A DNA stretch of 64,000 nt. It comes from Protonemura montana. Its lineage: Eukaryota; Arthropoda; Insecta; Plecoptera; Nemouridae. The position numbers and the translations under genes are program-made. Numbering within the stretch: the stretch's first letter is position 1; the number at the start of each line of letters is the position of its first letter. The notes under the pieces were generated by a model. That model ran no database searches, had not been told where the DNA came from, and saw only the letters and a program-made list of their open reading frames with translations. Positions 62,692 to 64,000 of this stretch are shown here, one piece after another. The stretch covers positions 6,386,001 to 6,450,000 of the forward strand of contig OX387606.1 in NCBI GenBank assembly GCA_947568835.1, written 5' to 3'.

Positions 62692-64000
62692 CTGCAAAAA
62701 CAAAGGACAGATGTTCTCATTAGCTTGTTGACAAAGTTGGTTCCAATAAAAATGTTGAGTAATCTTTAAAAAGTGCTACTAGATGTTTCTGGGCCCACTG
62801 TTACAGTCCCATTGGCAGGCCCTCGTGCATGTTCGAGCGGGTACCTTGGGTGCAAGCGACGTGATTATTGCTCTAATTGCCAACGAGATCATTAAGTTTT
62901 AGGCAAGAAATCACTCGGTCAAATCTTAATTGCGTTTTTTTTTTCAAAGAGAGAAAGGTGCCATAAAATGGTTTTATTTCGATATCCCGCACAAAGACCA
63001 TCGTGATCCACTCAAACTATAAGCCACTGCGGTCAAATCGCCTCTTACTTCCTTTTTCCAAAGATTTTCCTCGAAGAGCCTCAGGGGTTCAATATTTACA
63101 GATGACGTCTTCAAAAAAATTCCTAGTTTTTTTTCTTCTTATTTTCCTCTTTAGAAAAATCCATGTCAAATATATTCAAATTGAGCCTCGTTAAGCTCTC
63201 CCAGCGGCCACATTTAGGGTTGACTTCAATTTCTCCGACATAAAACAATGGGCCGCAAATATAAAGAGGGTTTATGAATATCCCTCGAGGGTATTGCACG
63301 CGGTTCACCCTTGTCTTATGAACTTCACACCCAGCCTTTGGCGAAAATCTCCTAGTCCACCATTGGCTGTTTTCGAATTTGGTCACTCTAACCGCAGTAG
63401 CTCTCTTTTAGGAATAATTTAGCGCCACCTAGTATTTCTGCGCTCACCTTTACATCCAACGCGAATGCACGAATAGAAAGAAATAAAATGACGTGCTTTC
63501 TGTCAAGGGAAATGAAAACATGAATACGTTTCAAAAGAAAATGCAGGCTATATACAAGTCTTATTTGTTCGACTGCACCATCTGGATGCAAGTGCAATGC
63601 TACCCGCTCGTCCCCAGGGGATCTTGCCGAAAGTTCGTTTCCGCTTGAAACAATGTGCATCTTTTGGCCTCGAACGAGAACCCCTGCATGCACGTGTGTA
63701 TCGCCCGCTATGAATTTTAAAGCTAATTTTCCACTGCCCAACTGTCTGGGGAAATATCGAGATGTAGCGTCCAAGCGAAACGACTTTCCCATAAAGCGAA
63801 CCGGCGCGTTTGGTCATCCACATATCAATCGGCTACATTCAGTGAGCGACAATTTCTTCCAGTTTTATGGCATCGATCTACGAACGGTATATGTATAGGA
63901 ACAAATTGAATTAACATAACCTTAACTATATAAGGCCGTGGACAGCTATTGTTACGGTGTCGATTAATTTATGTAAACGTACTGCTACGCTGATCGTTAA
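62692..64000 (-). other. Sequence upstream of the first recognised exon
   Basis: The acceptor ending at 62692 shows that this sequence begins as intron. Apart from the weak candidate exon at 63448-63499 I see no start exon, promoter or other gene. The remaining 5' part of the basonuclin-like gene probably continues beyond 64000. Confidence 0.55.
63448..63499 (-). CDS. Weak candidate exon upstream of the first recognised exon
   Basis: On the minus strand a 52-base segment is flanked by a pyrimidine-rich acceptor (TTTCCCTTGACAG) and a consensus AAG/GTGAGC donor. Read in the frame that ends with complete codon AAG, it would encode about 17 residues ending RAFALDVK and join exon 62691 in phase 0 across a 756-base intron. 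The open frame continues upstream to an ATG at 63792, so a larger first exon (63448-63792) is also possible. The peptide is hydrophobic and does not resemble basonuclin N-termini I know. The true 5' exon may equally lie beyond the window. Confidence 0.2.

Overview
The window reads as nuclear genomic DNA from an invertebrate animal, most likely an arthropod. It is AT-rich with undepleted CpG, has long introns, and contains no bacterial operons, ribosome-binding sites, CRISPR arrays or rRNA. I could not place the species. I recognised no vertebrate-type interspersed repeats and no intact transposon gene.

Only one gene is clearly present: a basonuclin-family (BNC1/BNC2, fly disco-related) C2H2 zinc-finger transcription factor on the minus strand, covering about 47 kb from exon 62589-62691 to the stop codon at 15644. 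Three coding exons are visible and join in frame. Exon 62589-62691 (phase 0 in, phase 1 out) carries the N-terminal Cys-rich basonuclin motif. Exon 23796-24031 (phase 1 in, phase 0 out) carries the rest of the N-terminal conserved domain. The large terminal exon 15644-19219 carries the LDRW/LQQFLRFGET block, the DSDI block, three pairs of zinc fingers and several low-complexity regions. The visible protein is about 1304 residues. The true 5' end lies upstream of 62691, probably outside the window.

Layout. 1-13366: sequence 3' of the gene, with two GC-rich islands, microsatellites and hairpins but no recognised gene. 13367-13522: an exon-like segment on the minus strand with good splice sites. 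13523-15643: AT-rich 3' UTR and flank. 15644-19219: terminal exon. 19220-23795: intron of 4.6 kb with a 33-base C run. 23796-24031: middle exon. 24032-62588: a 38.6-kb intron with GC-rich islands, hairpins, a 26-base G run, a candidate recursive-splicing ratchet site near 45650 and a candidate alternative exon near 60650. 62692-64000: more intron or upstream sequence with a weak candidate exon.

The most interesting observations are the zero-length-exon ratchet site in the giant intron, the phase-compatible alternative exon at 60648-60702, the tandem CAGCAG acceptor of the last exon and the divergent third zinc-finger pair. Most of the rest is non-coding DNA, where a developmental transcription-factor gene would be expected to keep its enhancers. 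I cannot demonstrate enhancers from one sequence alone.
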